The notes under the pieces were generated by a model. It saw only the letters and a list, made by a program, of their open reading frames with translations, did no database searches and was not told where the DNA came from. DNA of 64,000 bases from Candidatus Woesearchaeota archaeon (GTDB lineage: Archaea > Nanobdellota > Nanobdellia > Woesearchaeales > GW2011-AR9), in assembly GCA_018676855.1 (NCBI GenBank), contig JABHDY010000003.1, forward strand, positions 1 through 64,000, given 5' to 3'. Of the stretch, positions 52,515 through 61,051 are shown one piece after another (the first letter of the stretch is position 1; each line of letters begins with the position of its first letter). A program made the position numbers and the translations under genes.

Positions 52515-52607
52515 TTTTTAAAACAAAGCACAAATTAGCTCTATTGGAGATGTGGGTAGTGGCTTACCTGAATCCGCAGAAAAGAAACTTAAACGGAGGC
52601 CAATACA
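52515..52607 (+). promoter_or_regulatory. Promoter and leader of the L15e gene
   Basis: TATA-like TTTTTAAAAC (52515-52524) would start transcription near 52549, giving a leader of about 60 bases. ATG at 52550 opens a 26-codon frame that runs over the L15e start to 52630. The Shine-Dalgarno ACGGAGGC of L15e lies 8 bases before its ATG. Whether the small frame is translated is unknown. Confidence 0.5.
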
Positions 52608-53126
52608 ATGAGTTTATACAAACAAGTTAGAGATATTTGGAAAAAACCAAAACAAAATTTACAGGAACTGTGGCGTGAACGCCTTATTGCATGGAGAAAA
52701 GAACCTGTAACAGTAAAAATAGAAAGACCAACACGGATTGATCGTGCTCGTTCTCTTGGATATAAAGCTAAGCAGGGATATATTGTTGTACGGCAACGTG
52801 TCATGCGTGGTGGACATACACGTCCTCAGATTAGAAAAGGTAGGAGACCAAAACGATACGGAACTCGGTTAGACCTTACAAAGAATTACAAACAAGTTGC
52901 AGAAGAACGTGTACAAAAAAAGTTTGTTAATTTAGTTGTTCTTAATTCATACTGGGTTGCAAAGGATGGAAAGAATTATTGGTTTGAAATTATCTTAGTT
53001 GATCCACATCATCCAGTTATCAAGTCCGATAAGAACATTAATTGGGTATGTCAACCAAAACGACACAGTAGAGTTTTCCATGGACAAACGTCTGCTGGAA
53101 AGAAAGGTCGTGGATTGAAGAAATAG
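52608..53126 (+). CDS. rpl15e: 50S ribosomal protein L15e
   Basis: 172 residues. LYKQVRDIWKKPKQNLQELW, RPTRIDRARSLGYKAKQGY and the C-terminal SRVFHGQTSAGKKGRGL are diagnostic. Standing alone rather than in a ribosomal cluster, with its own promoter and a strong Shine-Dalgarno site. Confidence 0.97.
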   Translation: MSLYKQVRDIWKKPKQNLQELWRERLIAWRKEPVTVKIERPTRIDRARSLGYKAKQGYIVVRQRVMRGGHTRPQIRKGRRPKRYGTRLDLTKNYKQVAEERVQKKFVNLVVLNSYWVAKDGKNYWFEIILVDPHHPVIKSDKNINWVCQPKRHSRVFHGQTSAGKKGRGLKK

Positions 53127-53160
53127 TTTTGTTTTTAATTATATTTTTTTTTATATTTTT
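53127..53160 (+). terminator. T-rich terminator after L15e
   Basis: TAG is followed by TTTTG, TTTTTAATTAT and a run of nine Ts (to about 53153). Archaeal termination commonly uses such T-tracts without a hairpin, and none is visible here. Confidence 0.5.
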
Positions 53161-53186
53161 AGTATAGGAAGTGGGGGTTATACACA

Positions 53187-53579
53187 ATGGTATCAGGATC
53201 AGATGCAGAAAAAGCTTTAAAATATATTGTCCGTTCAAGTATTAATTTTCCACCTAGAGTAATAGCTTTCTCAACATACTTTTCTAAAAGAGTTTGTATC
53301 TCAGAAGATGGTACGGTTCTTTCATTTCGATCAGATGATACATACACCCTATCACCAAAACAATTCATTTTTAGAGCACGGAGAACAATAAACGATTTAC
53401 GTGAAATGCCCCAAATGCCAGGAGCTCTTGAAATATTAACATGAAAGTCTGTAGATTTTTATAAAGATCTTGAAACATGGATTCCTGCAATTGCAAAAGC
53501 AATGTTTCCTGAAGAAACGCACGATTTTGGGAAAGATGTAGAAAGAATGTATAATAGATTATATCAAAAGAAAAAATAA
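53187..53579 (+). pseudogene. Unknown gene interrupted by a single in-frame TGA
   Basis: The frame codes for 85 residues (MVSGSDAEKALKYIV ... MPGALEILT), meets TGA at 53442-53444, then stays open in the same frame for 44 more codons (KSVDFYKDLETWIPAIAKAM ... YNRLYQKKK) to TAA at 53577. The downstream part has ordinary composition and a clear alternation of charged and hydrophobic residues. Read through, the product would be about 130 residues. A point mutation, a sequencing error, or UGA decoding could explain it. No family recognised. Confidence 0.6.
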
Positions 53580-54203
53580 TTACATAAACAACTTTTTTGT
53601 TACATTTCTTTTTTCTTCATCTTTTACTTTAGTTTCTTCAGACATATTTTTCCAACTTTCAATTCCCTTTACACCTTTCTTTAATGGAAAAAATCCTCGA
53701 AAGTCAAGAGGTGTATCAGCTTTATCCTTATTTGGTAAAAGAGAAACATCAATAATGTATGTTTGACCATCTTCTTCAATATACACATACTTCTTTTCCT
53801 TTGCATACAATTCTTTTACATCGGAAAGAGTTCCTTTTGTGAAAGGAACGTGTGAAGGAATTACCATTTCGTCAATAATACTTTTAACTTCATATTCATC
53901 ATTTTGTGTTGGAATAAGATGAACATGTGCATGTGGTACTGTTTGTCCCCAAATGCCGTACTCTAAAAGAAATGGTGTAGCAAATTTGTCAGTTATTGTT
54001 TGTATAACAAACTGTTTTAGTTGATGATACTCTTCATTTAACTCATCTGGAAGTTCACCGTAACATCGTACATGTAATTTTGATACTATCATTACATGGC
54101 CAGCAGTTACTAATCCAAATCCTACTTTCACAAAGAAATTATCAGTTTCATAAATAATATCATCTTTGATTATATCATAATCACAAAATATACAATCTGT
54201 CAT
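53580..54203 (-). CDS. HIT-family nucleotide hydrolase or transferase
   Basis: 207 residues. N-terminal zinc pair CIFCDYDII, the GHVMIVSKLH loop, and QTVPHAHVHLIP, the histidine triad (HxHxH) with catalytic middle His. Relatives split dinucleotides or nucleotide conjugates (Fhit, Hint, GalT). A C-terminal extension of about 80 residues is not typical of the shortest HIT proteins. Converges with the interrupted gene at 53187. Confidence 0.88.
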   Translation of the reverse strand: MTDCIFCDYDIIKDDIIYETDNFFVKVGFGLVTAGHVMIVSKLHVRCYGELPDELNEEYHQLKQFVIQTITDKFATPFLLEYGIWGQTVPHAHVHLIPTQNDEYEVKSIIDEMVIPSHVPFTKGTLSDVKELYAKEKKYVYIEEDGQTYIIDVSLLPNKDKADTPLDFRGFFPLKKGVKGIESWKNMSEETKVKDEEKRNVTKKLFM

Positions 54204-54254
54204 ATTCTATTGTGATAAAACAACATATAAAAAGATTACTGTTTTTGTTGTAGT

Positions 54255-55265
54255 ATGAAAAAGATAATAACATTAATTGTTATAATAGTGTGTGGAACAT
54301 TGTACTTCTTTAACGGAGACATAGGAATAGAAGATATAACGGGAAGTGTTGTACAAAATGACGTACAATATTACATAGAAGATGATGGTGATGTTCAAGT
54401 ATTTTTTTGTCCGCATCAAGATTGTGAAGGAGAGTTAGTTTCTTTTATAGAATCTGCAGAAGAATCAATACATTGTGCGTTATTTGATGTTGGATTAAAA
54501 TCTGTTCAAGACATTTTAGACAAAAAAGAACAACAAATAGATGTTAAAATAGTCACGGACAATGATTACCTCCACAAATTTGACAGACCATTTGTCAAAA
54601 CAGATACGTGGGGATTACAGCATAATAAATTTTGTATTATTGATGGAAAAAAAGTATCTACAGGATCTATGAACCCAACAAATAATGGTGCTCATAAGAA
54701 TAATAATAATCTTGTGTTGATTAATTCAGACGTTTTTGCACAGAATTATGAAGATGAATTTCAAGAAATGTGGAATGGGACGTTCAAGAAAGGAAATCAA
54801 GTACAAAATCCAAGTGTACGTGTTGGAAAGACAATCATAAGTACATATTTCTGCCCTGAGGATAATTGTGCTTACCACGTAAAAGAAGAACTGAAAAAAG
54901 CAACGGAATCAATTCATTTTATGGTTTTTTCATTTACTCATGATGGAATCGGTAATATTGTATTATTGAAACATCTTGATAACATTACAATACAGGGAGT
55001 TATGGAAGCTCGTCAGGTCACCAAATATTCAGAATTTCAACGTTTAGAATATCAGGGAGTTGATGTTGTTAAGGATGGAAATAAAAATAACTTGCATCAT
55101 AAGGTTTTCATTATTGATAAAGAGACAGTCATTACAGGATCATTTAACCCTTCTGAGGGAGGAGATACACGTAATGATGAAAATATGCTGATTATTCATG
55201 ATAGAGAAATTGCATCTTTATTTCTAGAAGAATTTGAGAAGGTTAGAATTGAAGCTAACAATTAA
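54255..55265 (+). CDS. Phospholipase D-superfamily protein, exported
   Basis: 336 residues. Signal or anchor KKIITLIVIIVCGTLYFF, then GIEDITGSVV. Two HKD motifs: HNKFCIID (about 123-130) with GSMNPT, and HHKVFIID (about 281-288) with GSFNPS. Together they form one active site. PLD-family members act on phospholipids or nucleic acid. The location outside the membrane suggests lipid or extracellular DNA, but activity is not predictable. Confidence 0.85.
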   Translation: MKKIITLIVIIVCGTLYFFNGDIGIEDITGSVVQNDVQYYIEDDGDVQVFFCPHQDCEGELVSFIESAEESIHCALFDVGLKSVQDILDKKEQQIDVKIVTDNDYLHKFDRPFVKTDTWGLQHNKFCIIDGKKVSTGSMNPTNNGAHKNNNNLVLINSDVFAQNYEDEFQEMWNGTFKKGNQVQNPSVRVGKTIISTYFCPEDNCAYHVKEELKKATESIHFMVFSFTHDGIGNIVLLKHLDNITIQGVMEARQVTKYSEFQRLEYQGVDVVKDGNKNNLHHKVFIIDKETVITGSFNPSEGGDTRNDENMLIIHDREIASLFLEEFEKVRIEANN

Positions 55266-55366
55266 TAGGTCATAAACACTTTATTTTTGTCAAATTAATC
55301 TTATTTTCTTAAAAAAGAACATATATTTTATATAGAATTGACAGGATTTTGTTACTTTCGTAAACA

Positions 55367-56338
55367 ATGGTAGTAACAAATATAGGAATCAGAACTAGTA
55401 CAATTAGAAGAGAACAAACCAAGCCACCAATAGTTACTAATACGTTTGATTCTGATCGGAAAAAAAGACTTGTTGAGATTGTACGAGCAACGCCTGAAAC
55501 TGCAGAATTAGTTCAACAAGAACCAACCGTTATTTATGATTGTAACTATGACTTCTTCGAAAATGCTTTTCTTCGTTTTGTTTTACATCTTCAAACGAGC
55601 GGTTTTGAATGGAATCATGAAAGAGGTAAGACGTATATGGATCATCAAAGTATGGACCTTCTTGACCATTTAGACCATAATCCAAAATGTTGGATGCCTG
55701 AAGTTCACACGTGCGAAGTTTATGGAGAACAATATAATGTACGACTCGTCACGGGCCGTGTAAAGGGAATTTCAAGTTTACTTGAAAAAGAATGGAGAAA
55801 AAGTACAAATGATGAACCAAATGATATCTCTCACCCTTTTGTTGAAGATGTGTATGCCATGACTTTCGTTACAGATACAGAAACATCGGCAAAGAAATTA
55901 AGTGAATATAATAAATCATTACCAATGGTAAAAGGAATTTCTGATGAAGAGGATCTCTACCATCGAACAAAAAGAAAAGGTGTTGATAAACATGATGCGG
56001 TGCATTATACCATACGTGTCCCTATTGACATTCAAATGTCTCCGGAATCAATAATTTCAGCATCAGAGGGGTATAATATTGAGATTCATGTTACCGATAT
56101 TGACAATTATGAAAGAGATAGATTTAGAAACCCAGGATCAGATAGAATTCACAGAAAGTATAAAATTGATACCATAAACGAAAGTGTCCATGAAGCAAGA
56201 AATCGTACCCCCATCATTGTATGTAATAAACACGATCTAAACAAAAAAGTACGCCATTATAAAGTAGATCTGACAAATGGCGCTTTTGAAAGAAGCATAG
56301 GGCCACTGATTGGCCACGTTCTAGAAGTAAACGGATAA
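55367..56338 (+). CDS. Divergent RelA/SpoT-like protein
   Basis: 323 residues. LVTGRVKGISSLLEKEWRK resembles the GRxKxxxSIxxK start of (p)ppGpp synthetase domains. FVEDVYAMTFVTDT sits where xxDxxAxRIV is expected, DAVHYTIRVP where YxSxHxxV is, and IEIHVTD where EIQIRT is. The Arg after the Asp and the Tyr of the G-loop are changed, so synthetase activity is doubtful. No archaeal function is established. Alternative: an unrelated nucleotidyltransferase-fold protein. Confidence 0.4.
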   Translation: MVVTNIGIRTSTIRREQTKPPIVTNTFDSDRKKRLVEIVRATPETAELVQQEPTVIYDCNYDFFENAFLRFVLHLQTSGFEWNHERGKTYMDHQSMDLLDHLDHNPKCWMPEVHTCEVYGEQYNVRLVTGRVKGISSLLEKEWRKSTNDEPNDISHPFVEDVYAMTFVTDTETSAKKLSEYNKSLPMVKGISDEEDLYHRTKRKGVDKHDAVHYTIRVPIDIQMSPESIISASEGYNIEIHVTDIDNYERDRFRNPGSDRIHRKYKIDTINESVHEARNRTPIIVCNKHDLNKKVRHYKVDLTNGAFERSIGPLIGHVLEVNG

Positions 56339-56386
56339 ATACTTTTCTCAATATATTTATAAAAAGACGTTGATACGACAAAGTAT

Positions 56387-57598
56387 ATGTCAAAAATACA
56401 GTTTGAAACACTTGCTTTCCAGCAAATAGATAATGTACTTCACGTAACGCTGTTGAAACTTTTCACTACTTCTATTCCTACTGAAGAACTTGAACAAATT
56501 GCACCGTTTCGTGTTATTGATAAACATACATTATCGTTTGACAAAATAGATGAGGATAAAGCACACACAAAGTTTGGGTTTGTATTAGAAAAACATTTTG
56601 ATACGCTTAAGAATAAATTAACGGGTAACCATGTTACGTATGTTCACAGAAATTCTGGCATTCCTTTGATAGGTAATGTTGCGTTTGGTATTGTCCATAG
56701 AGATTCATCCATCATTGAGATTAAACCAATAACGTCATGTAACTTAAATTGTATGTACTGTTCAATATCTGAAGGTATTTCGTCTAAAAAGAACGATTTT
56801 GTTGTAGAAAAGGATTATTTAGTTGAAGAACTGTTTAAACTCATAAAATTTGTTAATGAACCTGTGGAAATACATGTTGGTGTTCAGGGAGAACCGTTCT
56901 TGTACGAAGATTTAATTCCATTACTTGAAGATTTGCAAGAGAACAACAATATCCATACAATTTCTGTTGATACTAATGCAACTCTTTTAACAAAAGAAAA
57001 GATTGATTCAATCTCTAGAAATAACAAAGTACAATTAAATTTTTCGTTAGACGCATTAGATGAAAATCTTGCGAAAAAAATTGCAGGTGTAAAGAATTAT
57101 AATATTACTCATGTAAAAGATATGATTGCATACGCATCTGAAAAAATGAAAGTTATTGTTGCTCCAGTATTTGTTCAGGGTTTAAACGATACAGAAATGG
57201 AAAAAATAATAACGTGGATAAAAACACTTCCAAAACAACCACGGCTTGGTATTCAAAACTTTCTTCGATATAAGACAGGTAGAAATCCTGCACAATCTCT
57301 TGTATGGAGTACATTTTATACAATGTTACAAGAATGGGAAAAAAAATTTGACATTAAACTTCAATTGAATAAAGAAGACTTTAATGTTCGGAAAGTGAAA
57401 GAATTACCAAGACCATTTCAAAGAGATGATGTCGTTCCTGCCATAATCAAATGTTTAGACCGGTTTCCAGATACTGTTATCGCTGTTGCAAAAGATAGAA
57501 CTATCTCTGTTGCTAACTGTCCTTTTGTTAAAGATAAAAGAATTAATGTTAAATTATCAAGAGATAAACATAACGTGTTTGTTGGGAAGGTTGTTTAG
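56387..57598 (+). CDS. Radical SAM enzyme
   Basis: 403 residues. C118, C122 and C125 in TSCNLNCMYCS bind the 4Fe-4S cluster. VEIHVGVQGEPFLYEDL is the usual GGEP-type segment, changed to GVQGEP. A 110-residue N-terminal region precedes the core, which is unusual and might bind substrate. The reaction is not predictable. TATA-like TTTATAAA about 25 bases upstream. Confidence 0.85.
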   Translation: MSKIQFETLAFQQIDNVLHVTLLKLFTTSIPTEELEQIAPFRVIDKHTLSFDKIDEDKAHTKFGFVLEKHFDTLKNKLTGNHVTYVHRNSGIPLIGNVAFGIVHRDSSIIEIKPITSCNLNCMYCSISEGISSKKNDFVVEKDYLVEELFKLIKFVNEPVEIHVGVQGEPFLYEDLIPLLEDLQENNNIHTISVDTNATLLTKEKIDSISRNNKVQLNFSLDALDENLAKKIAGVKNYNITHVKDMIAYASEKMKVIVAPVFVQGLNDTEMEKIITWIKTLPKQPRLGIQNFLRYKTGRNPAQSLVWSTFYTMLQEWEKKFDIKLQLNKEDFNVRKVKELPRPFQRDDVVPAIIKCLDRFPDTVIAVAKDRTISVANCPFVKDKRINVKLSRDKHNVFVGKVV

Positions 57599-57660
57599 AT
57601 TGTCTCTATTTAGTGATGAAATTAGAAAAGTTTATAAATGGCTTCTTTAGGACCAATACT

Positions 57661-58395
57661 ATGAAAAAGAATACAAGGCCCATAAAAAGATTATCACCAT
57701 TAATAACTGAAATATGTGGTGGTAACAATGCGCTTATTAGTAGTGTTCACCATGGATTAGCTGAAGTTGACATGAGTTCACTATTTCCACATTTAGATTT
57801 AGATGAATTAATAATGTTTGCTGCTGCATCTTGGCAAATTCGTCAGTTTGAAAATCGTGATGGAAAAATGTTTCTTTCGCATTCTTTAGAAGAAATATTT
57901 GATCATTACATTAATAGCACGTTAGATGTGGACCAATACTTTCCACGAAGTAATCCTATACGGCGGTTTGCGAACGCATACGATTGGCTCAGTGAACGGC
58001 AGACCATTTCTGAAGAGAGAAAACCTTTTCATCAGCGCGTGAATCCATTTCAGGGGAAAGACTTACAAGAACGATTATCTTCAGTCGAGCCAGCAATTGT
58101 GAGAAAACTTAGAGATCAACTACTTGAGTCTACAAAAAGATATGTTTTTGAATGTGACTATACATTGGCAAAAGACGATGCACGTTCTGAGCGAAATCCT
58201 CCAGAGATTGTTGTTATGACTTTCCAAACAGTGTATCCAAGAAAGGGAGGAGTTGTTCCTCGATATGCAACAGAGATAGGTAGTATCATAAAACGATTTC
58301 CAACACAGTATATTGATACTACAAAAGTAGAACCACAAACTGTAAGAGTTGAACCACCTACCACAAGAAAAGGACAGTATGCGCTTGAATTCTAA
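57661..58395 (+). CDS. Hypothetical protein
   Basis: 244 residues, cytoplasmic. Start chosen at the ATG giving MKKNTRPIKRL because a TATA-like TTTATAAA lies about 25 bases upstream within the longer frame. There is a helical middle, then RKLRDQLLESTKRYVFECDYTLAKDD, and a C-terminal EIVVMTFQTVYPRKGG. No family recognised. Ends four bases into the convergent Lhr helicase gene. Confidence 0.5.
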   Translation: MKKNTRPIKRLSPLITEICGGNNALISSVHHGLAEVDMSSLFPHLDLDELIMFAAASWQIRQFENRDGKMFLSHSLEEIFDHYINSTLDVDQYFPRSNPIRRFANAYDWLSERQTISEERKPFHQRVNPFQGKDLQERLSSVEPAIVRKLRDQLLESTKRYVFECDYTLAKDDARSERNPPEIVVMTFQTVYPRKGGVVPRYATEIGSIIKRFPTQYIDTTKVEPQTVRVEPPTTRKGQYALEF

Positions 58396-60968
58396 TTTTT
58401 TACTTTCTTTCCTTCTTTCAACGCAATCTTTGCACGTACCAAATGATGCATCCTACGTACAAAATCGTGTTTGTCTTCAATCTTGATAACGTCACTATGA
58501 CCAGATACTATTAAACCAATAGCGAACGGACTGGGAATTTCTGTAAACATTTCTTCCAAAGCAATATTGTTTCCAAGAATTTCTAACGCATGTTCATAGT
58601 CCATGACATCTTCAAGAACTTCCCTACGAGCTTCCTTCAAAATTGAAAATTGTTGATCAAGACGTTTGACTGCACTAAACAATAATCTGCTACCCATTTG
58701 TAATTTACCTGCAGACTTTTTCCGACCCATATATTGTCGAAGTATCATTAATGATCGTGCTGCACAATGTCTGAACCGCCTTTTCAACACTTCACTTCGT
58801 TCGATAGCATTCTCTAACACAGGCCGAAAATTCTCAGTATCAATCATAGTAAATGCTTTAACTGCATTAAATGGTTTATCTGCAGTAACATAAAAACCAT
58901 TATCGCTAATGCCAACCTCAACATCACGACGTTGCTGTTTTCCTATTGTGTACGCTAACGCTCTCGATAAACAATCATTCACACGTCTTCCGAATAATGT
59001 ATGAAAGATAACGTACGTCCTCTCATGTTCTACATCCTTGTACGTTTCAACAACTATTTTTGTATCTGAGGGAATACTACTAAATTTGTACTGTTCATAA
59101 AAATATTGGTAAATGCTCTGAGCAGCTTTTTGGTCAACGTACAAATAGTTATGAACAAATTCAAGTATTTCTTTTTTTGAGGAATGTGTTAAATGTTCGT
59201 CCATTAATCGTCTGAACTTACTAATTTCCATTGCTAAATCGAACGATAATGGTAACATTTCTGAAAACCATGAAGGAACCGTAGGAGGTCGATTAACAGA
59301 TGCAGATACTTGTGCAGTCATACCTCGCGAAAATTTGAATTGGTACACTTTACCTCCAAGAATGAAAACGTCGCCACGGTTAAGCCGTTCAAGAAATCCT
59401 TCGTCAACCATTCCAACAATATGATCGCCAGCTTTAACTGTAATGTATGACTCTTCTGGTATCGTACCAATGTTAGTCATATAGATTATACGGGCCATCT
59501 TACCACGTTTTCCAATATCATTTGTTTCTTCATCATACCATATTTTTGCATAGACATACCTCTCTTCTAATGCAACGTAATGACCTGAAAGATATTTAAT
59601 AACAGAAAAGAAGTCATTCCACTCTAAATCTTTGTAACAATAACTTTTTTTTACTAAATGATATAGTTCATAAATGTTAATAATGCCATTAATTGCAATA
59701 CCATAAATGTGTTGTGCAAGTACATCTAACGCATTTGTTGGAATGTGAACTTTATCAATCTTTTTTTCAATTGCTGCTTTTAATATAAGTGAACATTCAA
59801 CAAGATCGTCTCTATCCATAACAATAATTCTTGCCTTAACAGTACTATGTAATTGGTGCCCTGCCCTTCCTGCTCTCTGTAAAAAACGTGCAACAGATTT
59901 CGGTGAGCCTAAACATAATACCAAATCAATAAAACCAATGTCTATTCCTAGTTCAAGAGATGTTGACGAAACAACAACTTTTAATTTCCCACTTCTAAGA
60001 TTTTCTTCTGTTGAAAATCGTGCTGTCTTACTTAAACTACCATGATGCGCATCAATATTATCACTATAATGTTGAGGATACATTTCTTTTAAGTTATGGA
60101 CAACACGTTCCGTTGCTGCTCTCGTATTTGTAAAGATAAGTGTCGTTTTATGTTTCTGTATTTGTTTATGTATAAGTTCATACATCTTGTTATGTTTTAA
60201 CATATAATCAAGTTCTACAAGTGATTTTACTGGACTTAATACTTTCAAGTCCATATTTTTTAGAAATTGAACATCTATAACACCACAATCTCTTTCTCCA
60301 ACTAAATAATGAGCAATACTTTCCAATGGTGCAATGGTGGCCGATAAACCAATTCGTGTTAAGCCTGGAGAAAATCTTTGTAATCTTTCCATTGTAAGGC
60401 TTAAATGGACACCACGTTTATTTTCTGCCAGGGCATGAATTTCGTCCGTTATTAACCATTGAACATCACTTAGATGTTCTTTAAACTTTGGCGAGTTGAT
60501 CATTATCGCTAATGATTCGGGTGTTGTGATAAGGATATGTGGTGGATTTTTCAACATCTTTGATTTCTGGTATGCAGTCGTATCTCCCGTACGAACTCCA
60601 ACTCGGATATTGAGTTTATCTTTATTAAGTTCTTCAAGTTCTTCCAATGGTTGTAAAAGGTTATGTTCAATATCATAATTAAGCGCTTTCAATGGTGAAA
60701 CATAAACACAGTACACTTTATCCTTCAAAATTTGTTTCTTTGACGAATCTACCAGTTCGTTAAGAATTGCTAAAAATGCAGTTAATGTTTTTCCTGATCC
60801 CGTTGGTGCTGAGATAAGCGTGTTTTTTCTGTTATGGATTTCCATCACACCAAAAAGTTGCGGTTCAGAAAATGCTTTAAATTTTTTAAAGAACCATGTA
60901 TTAAGAAGTGGGTGAAGTATTGATTTTACATGTACAGGTTTGTATGCTTCTTTTATTCTAGTAATCAT
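58392..60968 (-). CDS. lhr: Lhr-type superfamily 2 helicase
   Basis: 858 residues, 3'-5' helicase of the Lhr core group (aLhr2-like). SAPTGSGKT (Walker A), TTPESLAIM, LITDEIHAL (DEIH), SATIAP, and VSSTSLELGIDIG with FLQRAGRAGH (motifs V and VI). The C-terminal Lhr region is present in the shorter archaeal form. Roles proposed for archaeal relatives include replication-linked repair and RNA/DNA hybrid unwinding. Confidence 0.93.
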   Translation of the reverse strand: MITRIKEAYKPVHVKSILHPLLNTWFFKKFKAFSEPQLFGVMEIHNRKNTLISAPTGSGKTLTAFLAILNELVDSSKKQILKDKVYCVYVSPLKALNYDIEHNLLQPLEELEELNKDKLNIRVGVRTGDTTAYQKSKMLKNPPHILITTPESLAIMINSPKFKEHLSDVQWLITDEIHALAENKRGVHLSLTMERLQRFSPGLTRIGLSATIAPLESIAHYLVGERDCGVIDVQFLKNMDLKVLSPVKSLVELDYMLKHNKMYELIHKQIQKHKTTLIFTNTRAATERVVHNLKEMYPQHYSDNIDAHHGSLSKTARFSTEENLRSGKLKVVVSSTSLELGIDIGFIDLVLCLGSPKSVARFLQRAGRAGHQLHSTVKARIIVMDRDDLVECSLILKAAIEKKIDKVHIPTNALDVLAQHIYGIAINGIINIYELYHLVKKSYCYKDLEWNDFFSVIKYLSGHYVALEERYVYAKIWYDEETNDIGKRGKMARIIYMTNIGTIPEESYITVKAGDHIVGMVDEGFLERLNRGDVFILGGKVYQFKFSRGMTAQVSASVNRPPTVPSWFSEMLPLSFDLAMEISKFRRLMDEHLTHSSKKEILEFVHNYLYVDQKAAQSIYQYFYEQYKFSSIPSDTKIVVETYKDVEHERTYVIFHTLFGRRVNDCLSRALAYTIGKQQRRDVEVGISDNGFYVTADKPFNAVKAFTMIDTENFRPVLENAIERSEVLKRRFRHCAARSLMILRQYMGRKKSAGKLQMGSRLLFSAVKRLDQQFSILKEARREVLEDVMDYEHALEILGNNIALEEMFTEIPSPFAIGLIVSGHSDVIKIEDKHDFVRRMHHLVRAKIALKEGKKVKN

Positions 60969-61051
60969 AGGAAGAAAAATACTAATTTGATATGCTACTT
61001 TAAATAAGTTACCCGTGGTTGTCCAGTGGGGTGTGGGTTAGAAAAAAAAAA

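Noticed and set aside
53038-53368. Minus-strand ORFs over L15e and the interrupted gene
   Set aside because: They overlap a certain ribosomal gene or read the complement of the plus-strand frame, without start signals.
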